5,431 nt of DNA, from positions 1 through 5,431 of the forward strand of contig CAAGIT010000054.1 of NCBI GenBank assembly GCA_900769995.1. The letters are read 5' to 3'. A program made the translations under genes and the position numbers. The first letter of the stretch is position 1. Each line of letters begins with the position of its first letter. The DNA comes from an uncultured Oscillospiraceae bacterium (lineage in GTDB: Bacteria > Bacillota > Clostridia > Oscillospirales > Oscillospiraceae). The notes beneath the pieces are model-generated. The model saw nothing but the letters and a program-made list of their open reading frames with translations. It was not told the DNA's origin and did no database searches. This document shows positions 1 through 4,466 of this stretch, in pieces.

Positions 1-86
1 AACTCTCGCCTGTCGACGTACAGAGGTACGGTAAGGCGAGAGTTGCGCAGTAAGTCAAAATCCTTGCGAAGCAAGATTCTCTCGCA
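1..86. repeat. Palindromic element with alternative hairpins
   Basis: Positions 1-10 (AACTCTCGCC) and 35-44 (GGCGAGAGTT) form a perfect 10-bp inverted repeat. A second 5-bp hairpin sits inside its loop (CGTAC 17-21 with GTACG 26-30, loop AGAG). Just downstream is CTTGC/GCAAG (63-67 with 71-75). The stretch GCGAGAG (36-42) can instead pair with CTCTCGC (79-85), so two mutually exclusive folds are possible. No T-run follows, so this is not an intrinsic terminator. It may be a dispersed palindromic repeat, a small non-autonomous mobile element, or the structured 3' end of an upstream transcript. The left edge may cut it. Confidence 0.5.
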
Positions 87-157
87 GTTTGCCGATTGAG
101 AAGAACTAAACAATCCTATTTCGATTTTGACGGTTTCGGGCTTTATCGACAGTTTGG

Positions 158-190
158 GACACACAGCTATTTTTGGCTGTGTGTCTTTGT
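158..190 (+). terminator. Probable intrinsic terminator of a gene left of the window
   Basis: GACACACAGC (158-167) pairs perfectly with GCTGTGTGTC (176-185) around an 8-base T-rich loop, giving a 10-bp stem followed by TTTGT. The T-tract is short, so efficiency is uncertain. On the minus strand no T-run follows, so the polarity fits plus-strand transcription entering from the left. The gene it would serve is not in the window. Confidence 0.55.
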
Positions 191-215
191 CATATTGCGG
201 CCAAGCCTGCATAGT
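187..215 (+). promoter_or_regulatory. Weak candidate promoter for the small membrane protein
   Basis: TTGTCA (187-192, five of six to the -35 consensus) lies 17 bases before CATAGT (210-215, four of six to the -10 consensus). It would start transcription near position 222, leaving about 20 bases before the ATG at 244. The -10 box is poor, so this is only the best candidate between the terminator and the gene. Confidence 0.3.
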
Positions 216-243
216 CTGTACCAACAGGGAAGGGGAGAGGTCA

Positions 244-630
244 ATGCGAAAAGTGAAGAAGTCCAATACGAAAGCAATCGTGCTTCAGCTTCTGATAGCA
301 ATGCCGATATTGACGATCTTGTTGGCGCTCTTATCAGCGAAGCTGATTCTGTCTGAGGCGATCGCTGAGGAACAGGGTCAAATATGTGTATGCATCTATA
401 CTGCTGTGGTAAGTTTTGCTGCGTCCGTCTATTGCGCAGTACGTATGCCGCAGAAGAAGCTTCTGTGGGGGATACTGTCCGCGGTACTCTATTTGTGCCT
501 GCTGCTTGTGAGCAATTTGCTGTTCTTTGGGATTGGCTTCGGCAGTCTGTTTGCGGTCTCGGCTTGTGTGTTGGGTGCAGGGCTGTTCGGCGGATTGCTG
601 GGAGCGGGAAAACGCAAAAAATACGCATAA
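244..630 (+). CDS. Small four-helix membrane protein, TIGR04086 / DUF3792-like
   Basis: The product is 128 residues, highly hydrophobic, with no catalytic motif. Four membrane segments can be drawn at roughly residues 11-35, 46-66, 73-95 and 97-121. A basic N-terminus (MRKVKKSNTK) and a basic C-terminal tail (GKRKKYA) suggest both ends face the cytoplasm. Size, four-helix plan and glycine-rich last helix resemble the TIGR04086 (DUF3792) integral membrane family of Firmicutes, whose function is unknown. The assignment is from memory of the family pattern and is moderately secure. The ATG at 244 is chosen because AGGGGAGAGG (231-240) lies just before it; the frame is open further upstream, but that part crosses the terminator hairpin at 158-190. 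It stands alone between that terminator and a long intergenic region, so context gives no clue to its role. Confidence 0.7.
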   Translation: MRKVKKSNTKAIVLQLLIAMPILTILLALLSAKLILSEAIAEEQGQICVCIYTAVVSFAASVYCAVRMPQKKLLWGILSAVLYLCLLLVSNLLFFGIGFGSLFAVSACVLGAGLFGGLLGAGKRKKYA

Positions 631-749
631 ATCGATTTTGGACAATTGCAAGAAAACTTGCAAAATGCACAAACGGAATATTTAGGGCTGTGAAACGCGG
701 AGAAATACAATATCTTGGGCGTGGATTTCAAAACGGTTACAATCGAGAA

Positions 750-820
750 TAAACTGTTACGCGGTTAACATAATGCAGTTTACATAATATCTGTGCATAA
801 TGAACAAATTTTTACAAATT
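750..820. repeat. CATAAT direct repeats with a Xer half-site match
   Basis: CATAAT occurs three times in direct orientation (769-774, 783-788, 796-801) at 14- and 13-base spacing. The second copy is part of AGTTTACATAA (777-787), the exact complement of TTATGTAAACT, which I recall as the right arm of the Bacillus subtilis dif site. The first is in GGTTAACATAA (763-773), sharing nine bases with the E. coli XerD arm. No proper opposite arm lies at the 6-base spacing a full dif site needs. TAAACTG (750-756) and CAGTTTA (776-782) also form an inverted repeat. ACAAATT is repeated at 804-810 and 814-820. A Xer-related or regulator-binding role is inference. Confidence 0.4.
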
Positions 821-832
821 GCTGAAAAAGTG

Positions 833-861
833 TTGAAATTTCTATGTTTTTGCGGTATAGT
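833..861 (+). promoter_or_regulatory. Sigma-A type promoter for the recombinase gene
   Basis: TTGAAA (833-838) and TATAGT (856-861) are separated by exactly 17 bases. Each matches the vegetative consensus at five of six positions. Transcription would begin near 868, giving a leader of about 116 bases before the ATG at 984. It is the best promoter match in the intergenic region. Confidence 0.65.
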
Positions 862-872
862 TAGAAGCACGG

Positions 873-940
873 TGCGAAAAAAATTGGTATAAATAATATT
901 TTTCGCATAAATTGTGATTTTGCTTTTTGCGAAACACAAT
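873..940 (+). promoter_or_regulatory. Structured 5' leader with two hairpins
   Basis: TGCGAAAAA (873-881) pairs perfectly with TTTTTCGCA (899-907) across a 17-base AT-rich loop. ATTGTGATTT (911-920) pairs with GAAACACAAT (931-940) with one internal mismatch and one wobble pair. The motif TGCGAAA recurs at 928-934, so the 3' arm of the first hairpin (TTTCGCA, 901-907) could pair with either copy. These lie between the predicted start near 868 and the ribosome binding site at 968. I do not recognise a known riboswitch class. The inverted repeats could equally be protein-binding sites in DNA. Confidence 0.4.
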
Positions 941-983
941 ATGTTGATTCTTATAAAATTCGGGATTGGGAGGTACGTGCAAG

Positions 984-1868
984 ATGGCAAATCTCGTTGC
1001 CGCTTATGAGAATTATCTTTTGAATATCAAGCACGCATCTGCCAATACAGTTGCTTCCTATATGCGAGATATTCGCCAATTTGATACATATGTGTCTACG
1101 ATTGAAGATGCTTCGTTGGATGCAACAGACCGTGATACGGTTTGCCGCTATACCCAGCACTTGACAAACATCGGAAAATCCCCTGCAACGGTCGCACGTT
1201 CCATTGCTTCGCTCAAGAGCTTTTTTGCGTATTGTGTGACTGAGGGTGTTATTTCGGAGAATCCGGTGTTTGCGATTCCGCAGCAGAAGGCAGAAAAAAA
1301 GCTGCCGCAGATTTTGACCGGCAGAGAGGTTGAGCTGCTGCTTGAGCAGCCGAAATGTACCGATTTGAAGGGTTATCGCGACAAGGCGATGCTGGAAACG
1401 CTTTATGCGACCGGTATGCGCGTCAGTGAAATGATCTCTTTGAACGTTTCCGATGTAAGCCTGGCGGGTTCGTTTATTAAGTGTGAGAACCATGGCAAGC
1501 TCCGTATCATTCCGCTTTATCCCGCCGCTGTCCGTGCTTTGACCACCTATTTGACAGATATTCGCCCGAAAATGGTGAACGGACCGGACGAAGAATCTTT
1601 GTTCGTCAATGTGAACGGCGAACGTATGACGCGTCAGGGCTTCTGGAAAATCATCAAGCACTATCAGGAAACTGCGCAGATCAGCAAGGATATTACGCCG
1701 CACACCTTACGGCACAGCTTTGCGGCACATCTGCTGGAAAACGGCGCTGACCTGCACTCCCTGCAGGAGATGCTTGGACACAGCGATATTTCCTCGACGC
1801 AGATCTATACACAGGTCGTGAAACAAAATCTCAAAACCGTGTATAATAAATATCACCCCCGTGCCTGA
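984..1868 (+). CDS. xerD: Tyrosine recombinase, XerD/XerC type
   Basis: The product is 294 residues, the usual Xer length. Residues about 1-85 form the N-terminal SAM-like core-binding domain (MANLVAAYENYLLNIKHAS, ending FFAYCVTEGVI). Residues about 108-285 form the catalytic domain. All active-site positions are present: Arg146 (ATGMRVSE), Lys172 (GKLRIIPL), His240 and Arg243 (PHTLRHSFA), His266 (LGHSD) and the nucleophile Tyr275 (STQIYT). Their spacing closely follows E. coli XerD. Known Xer enzymes resolve chromosome dimers at dif; some act for mobile elements. ATG 984 is preferred over the upstream in-frame TTG at 966 because GGGAGG (968-973) lies ten bases before it and overlaps that TTG. 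The gene is monocistronic, with its own promoter upstream and a terminator downstream. XerD rather than XerC is a judgement from general resemblance. A mobile-element integrase is less likely given the short length and absence of element genes. Confidence 0.88.
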   Translation: MANLVAAYENYLLNIKHASANTVASYMRDIRQFDTYVSTIEDASLDATDRDTVCRYTQHLTNIGKSPATVARSIASLKSFFAYCVTEGVISENPVFAIPQQKAEKKLPQILTGREVELLLEQPKCTDLKGYRDKAMLETLYATGMRVSEMISLNVSDVSLAGSFIKCENHGKLRIIPLYPAAVRALTTYLTDIRPKMVNGPDEESLFVNVNGERMTRQGFWKIIKHYQETAQISKDITPHTLRHSFAAHLLENGADLHSLQEMLGHSDISSTQIYTQVVKQNLKTVYNKYHPRA

Positions 1869-1882
1869 TCGCACGAGGGTGA
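1840..1882 (-). terminator. Minus-strand terminator inside the 3' end of xerD
   Basis: Read on the minus strand, TCACCC-T-CGTGC (1882-1871) pairs with GCACG-G-GGGTGA (1864-1853) around a 6-base loop. This is a continuous 12-bp stem containing one U-G wobble, followed by the T-rich TATTTATTATAC. On the plus strand the same position is a C-A mismatch and no T-run follows. The hairpin therefore best serves the apbE/NusG-II operon, whose last stop is at 1959, and it overlaps the end of xerD, including its stop codon. Confidence 0.6.
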
Positions 1883-1926
1883 CGAAAATTGTTTGACGGT
1901 TGGCGAAGCTTTGCCGGCTGATCATA

Positions 1927-1957
1927 GGCACAGTTCGCAAGGACTGTGCCGTTTTTT
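1927..1957 (+). terminator. Intrinsic terminator of xerD
   Basis: GGCACAGTTC (1927-1936) pairs with GGACTGTGCC (1941-1950) with one G-U pair, closed by a GCAA tetraloop and followed by GTTTTTT. This is a canonical plus-strand terminator about 60 bases after the recombinase stop. It ends two bases before the stop of the convergent gene at 1959. Confidence 0.9.
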
Positions 1958-1958
1958 A

Positions 1959-2315
1959 CTATCCTATGACAGCGTCCAATACATCAGCGGAAGTAAACTC
2001 GATGACCAGCCGATTCGGCAGGCAGACGATCGGTGCACCGCTGTTTGCGGCACCGTGGTGAACACAATCCTTTGAGGAGCAGGAAGCAGCCGTGACTGCG
2101 ATGCTGCCGTCGCAAACGGTCACCTCGTTCCATTCGTCGCCAAAGCTGATGCGATAGGTGTTATCTACTGTTAAATCAACGGTTTGAACAAGCGTTCCGT
2201 CGGAATAGATCAGAGCGGTCGTCTGTTCCTCGCTGCTAAGAGAGAGCACTGCCGTCAGAACGGCGCATAAGAGCGCGATTGCTGTAAAGGTCAAAATCCA
2301 TGTTCTTGTCTTCAT
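1959..2315 (-). CDS. NusG domain II-containing membrane-anchored protein
   Basis: The product is 118 residues, with an N-terminal membrane anchor or uncleaved signal at about residues 6-26 and a small domain beyond it. The diagnostic block is at about residues 79-106: CSSKDCVHHG, then GAPIVCLPNRLVIEF, matching the NusG domain II family (PF07009). Despite the name this is not the transcription factor NusG; the domain occurs alone in small exported proteins of Clostridia, often beside apbE or Rnf genes. Four cysteines lie in the mature part (68, 79, 84, 98). Their role is unknown; disulfide or metal binding would be a guess. Its start overlaps the apbE stop as ATGA (2312-2315), and AGGTGA (2323-2328) is seven bases upstream, so the two genes are translationally linked. 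Presumably it faces outside the cytoplasm. A role accessory to ApbE or to extracytoplasmic redox proteins is inferred from context only. Confidence 0.82.
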   Translation of the reverse strand: MKTRTWILTFTAIALLCAVLTAVLSLSSEEQTTALIYSDGTLVQTVDLTVDNTYRISFGDEWNEVTVCDGSIAVTAASCSSKDCVHHGAANSGAPIVCLPNRLVIEFTSADVLDAVIG

Positions 2316-3298
2316 CGTTCGATCACCTGAAATTCACATCCGCTGAGCAGGGGAGCAGCACCCGCTGTTGCAAGGATTTCTCCGCTTTCCGTGATAAACA
2401 CCGCTTCGAAATCAGAGCTTTCCCGCCAAAACTCGCTTGCCCTTTCCAAGCCCATGACATACAATGCGGTAGATAAGGCATCCGCAGTCGTACCGTCTTG
2501 TGTCAGGATGGTCACAGATGCCAGACCGTTGTCCGCCGGATAGCCGGTCTCGGGGTCTAAAATATGGGAATAGCGGACACCCGCTTGTTCAAAATAACGC
2601 TGATAGCCACCGGAGGTTACCAGAGCCAAAGAACCGGTAAACGTCAATATTGCGATTTCTTCGGACGGCTTTTCGGGGTTTGCAATGCCGATCACCCAAG
2701 GCTCGCCATCGGGTTTTGACCCAAGCGTTTGCACATTGCCGCCCAGTGAGAGGAGGGCAGTTTTGATGCCGCGTGCTTGCAGCAGCTCGATGCTGACCTG
2801 CGCGGCATAACCCTTTGCGATGCCGCCGAGGTCAAGCTGTGCGCCTTCTGTGAGTGCGATCTGCGTTCCGTCAACCAAGATGTGCGCTGTGCCAACGCAC
2901 GGCAAAAGCGCATCTATCGCCTCTTGTGACGGCACTTGCTGCGTGTCCGTTGTAAAGCCCCAAGCCTGCGTGAGCGGATAAATGGTCGGGTCGAAGGCAC
3001 CGCCGGTTCGTTCAGCTTCGGAAATCGCCGTCCGTATCAAATCCGCTGTCATATCGCTGACCGCTGCCGCACGGTTATGGTTGAGCTGATACAGCTCGCT
3101 GTTTTCGTTCGTGACATCGAGCAGGGAATCCAACTGCTGAATCGTGCGGACAACTTCCGTCAGCACCTCATCGTCACCCCAGATTTTCAGGCTCATATAG
3201 GTATCCATCGCAAAAATCTGCCGCTGGGCAATGACTTCGGAATCACATCCGGCGAGCAGGAGGCACAGGAGAAGGAGATATACCGTGAATCTTTTCAT
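2312..3298 (-). CDS. apbE: FAD:protein FMN transferase, ApbE lipoprotein
   Basis: The 328-residue product is a complete ApbE. Residues 1-17 are a lipoprotein signal peptide ending in the lipobox LLAGC, with Cys18 as the lipidated residue, placing the enzyme on the outer face of the membrane. Family blocks appear in order: MDTYMSLKIWG (31-41), DPTIYPLTQAWGF (103-115), LDLGGIAKGYA (155-165), SLGGNVQTLG (184-193), PWVIGIANP (200-208), TSGGYQRYF (228-236), HILDPETGYP (245-254) and ADALSTALYVMG (272-283). Asp273 and Thr277 in the last block correspond to the metal-binding residues of the family. ApbE transfers FMN from FAD covalently to Ser/Thr of target flavoproteins such as RnfG/RnfD or FMN-binding-domain proteins. 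None of these are encoded here. The older name, thiamine biosynthesis lipoprotein, is misleading. The start is the ATG at 3298, with a modest GGTGG (3307-3303) upstream. It heads an operon with the NusG domain II gene. Confidence 0.95.
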   Translation of the reverse strand: MKRFTVYLLLLCLLLAGCDSEVIAQRQIFAMDTYMSLKIWGDDEVLTEVVRTIQQLDSLLDVTNENSELYQLNHNRAAAVSDMTADLIRTAISEAERTGGAFDPTIYPLTQAWGFTTDTQQVPSQEAIDALLPCVGTAHILVDGTQIALTEGAQLDLGGIAKGYAAQVSIELLQARGIKTALLSLGGNVQTLGSKPDGEPWVIGIANPEKPSEEIAILTFTGSLALVTSGGYQRYFEQAGVRYSHILDPETGYPADNGLASVTILTQDGTTADALSTALYVMGLERASEFWRESSDFEAVFITESGEILATAGAAPLLSGCEFQVIER

Positions 3299-3332
3299 AA
3301 AACCACCGAATTTCTATCAAAATTACAAAAAA

Positions 3333-3361
3333 AGTATACCAAAAACGAAAAAAAGTGTCAA
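3333..3361 (-). promoter_or_regulatory. Consensus promoter for apbE operon
   Basis: On the minus strand TTGACA (3361-3356) is a perfect -35 box, followed after exactly 17 bases by TATACT (3338-3333), five of six to the -10 consensus. Transcription would begin near 3326, leaving an untranslated leader of about 28 bases before the ATG at 3298. The spacer is T-rich on this strand. Confidence 0.85.
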
Positions 3362-3374
3362 ATACTATTTGACA
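3356..3374. promoter_or_regulatory. Operator-like palindrome shared by two divergent -35 boxes
   Basis: TGTCAAAT (3356-3363), ACT, ATTTGACA (3367-3374) is a perfect 8-3-8 inverted repeat. Its outer six bases on each side are the -35 boxes of the leftward apbE promoter and the rightward rplU promoter. Six bases of each arm would be symmetric simply because both promoters are consensus and divergent; the two extra pairs are beyond that. A dimeric regulator could bind here and act on both operons, but no such regulator is encoded in the window. Confidence 0.45.
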
Positions 3375-3397
3375 TTTTGAAAAAGTTATTGTAGAAT
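3369..3397 (+). promoter_or_regulatory. Strong promoter for rplU-prp-rpmA
   Basis: TTGACA (3369-3374) is a perfect -35 box and TAGAAT (3392-3397) matches the -10 consensus at five of six positions, with 17 bases between. Transcription would begin near 3404, giving a leader of about 78 bases before the L21 start at 3482. Near-consensus strength is expected for ribosomal protein genes. Confidence 0.85.
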
Positions 3398-3403
3398 AGA
3401 CAG

Positions 3404-3481
3404 GCCGCATTGAAGAGGTTGAAGTTGGACGTGTCCACACCTCAAGAGCGAGACTACAAAAAAGGTAGGTGCAATGGAACT
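3404..3481 (+). ncRNA. Probable ribosomal protein L21 leader
   Basis: The untranslated leader of rplU can fold. GAGGT (3415-3419) pairs with ACCTC (3439-3443), enclosing TGGA (3426-3429) with TCCA (3434-3437). A short CTAC (3454-3457) / GTAG (3465-3468) stem overlaps the Shine-Dalgarno-like AGGTAGG (3463-3469), so it could mask ribosome entry. An L21 leader family is known upstream of rplU in Firmicutes and is thought to mediate autogenous control. I assign this one by position and foldability rather than by recognising the consensus. No terminator-type T-run lies between it and the gene, so translational control is more plausible than attenuation. Confidence 0.5.
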
Positions 3482-3793
3482 ATGCAGGCAGTTATCGTTA
3501 CCGGTGGCAAGCAGTACAGCGTCAAGGAGGGCGATGTGATTTACATCGAAAAGCTCAACGCTGAGGCTGACACAACCGTAACCTTCGATCAGGTGCTGGC
3601 AGTCGTGGACGGCGAGAACTCTAAGTTTGGCGCTCCCGTGGTGGCAGGTGCTTCCGTCGAAGCAAAGGTACTGAAGAACGGCAAGGCTAAGAAGGTCGTC
3701 GTTTTCAAGTATCGCCCGAAGAAGGACTCCAAGTCCCTCCGCGGTCACAGACAGCCCTATACCAAGGTGCAGATTGAAAAGATCTCTGTGTAA
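3482..3793 (+). CDS. rplU: 50S ribosomal protein L21 (bL21)
   Basis: The product is 103 residues, exactly the usual bL21 length. The N-terminus MQAVIVTGGKQYSVKEGD and the C-terminal signature VFKYRPKKDSKSLRGHRQPY followed by TKVQIEKI are both typical. bL21 binds 23S rRNA and is assembled into the 50S subunit. Start choice matters. The ATG at 3482 begins the conserved N-terminus, while the in-frame TTG at 3410 would run through the leader. The only strong Shine-Dalgarno (AGGTAGG, 3463-3469) is 12 bases upstream, which is long, and an out-of-frame ATG at 3474 lies closer to it. The gene opens the rplU-prp-rpmA operon; its stop overlaps the next start as TAATG. Confidence 0.97.
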   Translation: MQAVIVTGGKQYSVKEGDVIYIEKLNAEADTTVTFDQVLAVVDGENSKFGAPVVAGASVEAKVLKNGKAKKVVVFKYRPKKDSKSLRGHRQPYTKVQIEKISV

Positions 3794-4116
3794 TGACTAG
3801 GATCGAGATTTTCAATCAAAACGGCAGAATCAACGGATTCTCCGTGTCGGGGCACAGCGGTTATGCAGAAGAGGGCAGCGACATCGTATGCGCAGCCATT
3901 ACCTCCGCTGTTACGTTTGCCGAATGTACGATCAATGACGTGCTCGGCAACCACGCAAACACAAAGGTGAAAGAAGACGAGCCCCGTATCACCTTGACCC
4001 TTCCCGCAACCTGCGACGATGAGGACGCAGTGCAGGCAGTGCTGACCGGCTTTATGCTGACGATGTGCTCCTTGCGGGATGATTATCCTGATTTTATCGA
4101 AGTTATGGAGGTGTAA
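3793..4116 (+). CDS. prp: Ribosomal-processing cysteine protease Prp (YsxB family)
   Basis: The 107-residue product carries the Prp active-site block GHSGYAEEGSDIVCAAIT: His21 and Cys33 form the catalytic dyad, with the family's 12-residue spacing. In Firmicutes and some relatives Prp removes a short N-terminal extension from ribosomal protein L27, and it always lies between rplU and rpmA, as here. Its substrate's cleavage motif is present in the next gene. The ATG overlaps the rplU stop by one base (TAATG at 3791-3795) and no good Shine-Dalgarno precedes it, so translation is probably coupled to rplU. Older annotations call this YsxB or DUF464. It is intact and of normal length. Confidence 0.95.
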   Translation: MTRIEIFNQNGRINGFSVSGHSGYAEEGSDIVCAAITSAVTFAECTINDVLGNHANTKVKEDEPRITLTLPATCDDEDAVQAVLTGFMLTMCSLRDDYPDFIEVMEV

Positions 4117-4119
4117 CAA

Positions 4120-4401
4120 ATGCTGAAAATCGGTTTTCAGTTCTTCGCACATAAGAAGGGCGGCGGTTCTACCAAGAACGGTCGTGATTCCGAGTCCAAG
4201 AGATTGGGCGTGAAGCGCGCGGACGGTCAGTTCGTTCTCGCGGGCAACATTCTGGTTCGTCAGAGAGGCACGCACATCCATCCCGGCAATAACGTCGGTA
4301 TCGGCAGCGACGACACCCTCTTTGCTCTGATTGACGGTACCGTCAAGTTCGAGCGCAAGGGTAAGGATCGCAAGCAGTGCTCTGTCTACGCAGCACAGTA
4401 A
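4120..4401 (+). CDS. rpmA: 50S ribosomal protein L27 (bL27) precursor
   Basis: The 93-residue product begins MLKIGFQFFA followed by HKKGGGSTKNGRDSESKRLG, the hallmark of Firmicute L27. FQFFA immediately before HKKG is the Prp cleavage motif; cutting after Ala10 would expose the functional N-terminus, which reaches toward the peptidyl transferase centre. The remainder (AGNILVRQRGTHIHPGNNVG, then DDTLFALIDGTVKF) is standard L27. The gene starts three bases after the prp stop. Its Shine-Dalgarno GGAGG (4107-4111) lies within the last codons of prp, eight bases before the ATG. A strong terminator follows. Confidence 0.97.
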   Translation: MLKIGFQFFAHKKGGGSTKNGRDSESKRLGVKRADGQFVLAGNILVRQRGTHIHPGNNVGIGSDDTLFALIDGTVKFERKGKDRKQCSVYAAQ

Positions 4402-4412
4402 TTGCAATAAGG

Positions 4413-4446
4413 AATCCCGAACATATTTCATGTTCGGGATTTTTTT
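4413..4446 (+). terminator. Intrinsic terminator between rpmA and obgE
   Basis: ATCCCGAACAT (4414-4424) pairs perfectly with ATGTTCGGGAT (4430-4440) around a five-base loop, and the run of seven T residues (4440-4446) follows directly. A4413-T4441 can add one pair. The stem lies only 12 bases after the rpmA stop and 20 bases before obgE, so it separates ribosomal protein expression from the GTPase or reduces read-through to it. Confidence 0.92.
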
Positions 4447-4466
4447 AACAAAAGGATGGATGCAAT

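Larger units (their letters stand above)
631..983. other. AT-rich intergenic region upstream of the recombinase
   Basis: This 353-base stretch holds no convincing gene. In order it contains a 7-bp hairpin (TTGCAAG 646-652, CTTGCAA 657-663, loop AAAA, with no T-run, so not a clear terminator), about 85 bases in which I see nothing, a repeat cluster (750-820), a sigma-A type promoter (833-861), and a leader with two hairpins (873-940). Base composition turns sharply AT-rich after about position 740, as expected for a control region. No clear intrinsic terminator was found for the membrane protein gene. Confidence 0.6.

Noticed and set aside
646..663. Hairpin after the membrane protein gene as its terminator
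   Set aside because: The 7-bp stem with AAAA loop is followed by AAAATGC rather than a T-run, so intrinsic termination is not supported.
792..800. A DnaA-box-like TTATGCACA on the minus strand
   Set aside because: It fits the loose TTWTNCACA consensus, but it is a single copy; one chance match in a window of this size is not surprising, and no origin features accompany it.
951..1703. A 250-codon open frame on the minus strand opposite xerD
   Set aside because: It is antisense to a recombinase with a full set of catalytic residues, shows no recognisable domain, and its composition is that of a shadow frame.
2027..2047. An SGA-type flavinylation motif in the NusG domain II protein (residues 92-94)
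   Set aside because: The segment reads SGAP followed by IVCLP, which is the normal family motif; it lacks the Ser/Thr acceptor expected at the fourth position of an ApbE target site.
3410..3481. An upstream TTG start extending L21 by 24 residues
   Set aside because: It would start six bases after the predicted transcription start, run through the foldable leader, and add a sequence not found in L21, whose conserved N-terminus begins at 3482.
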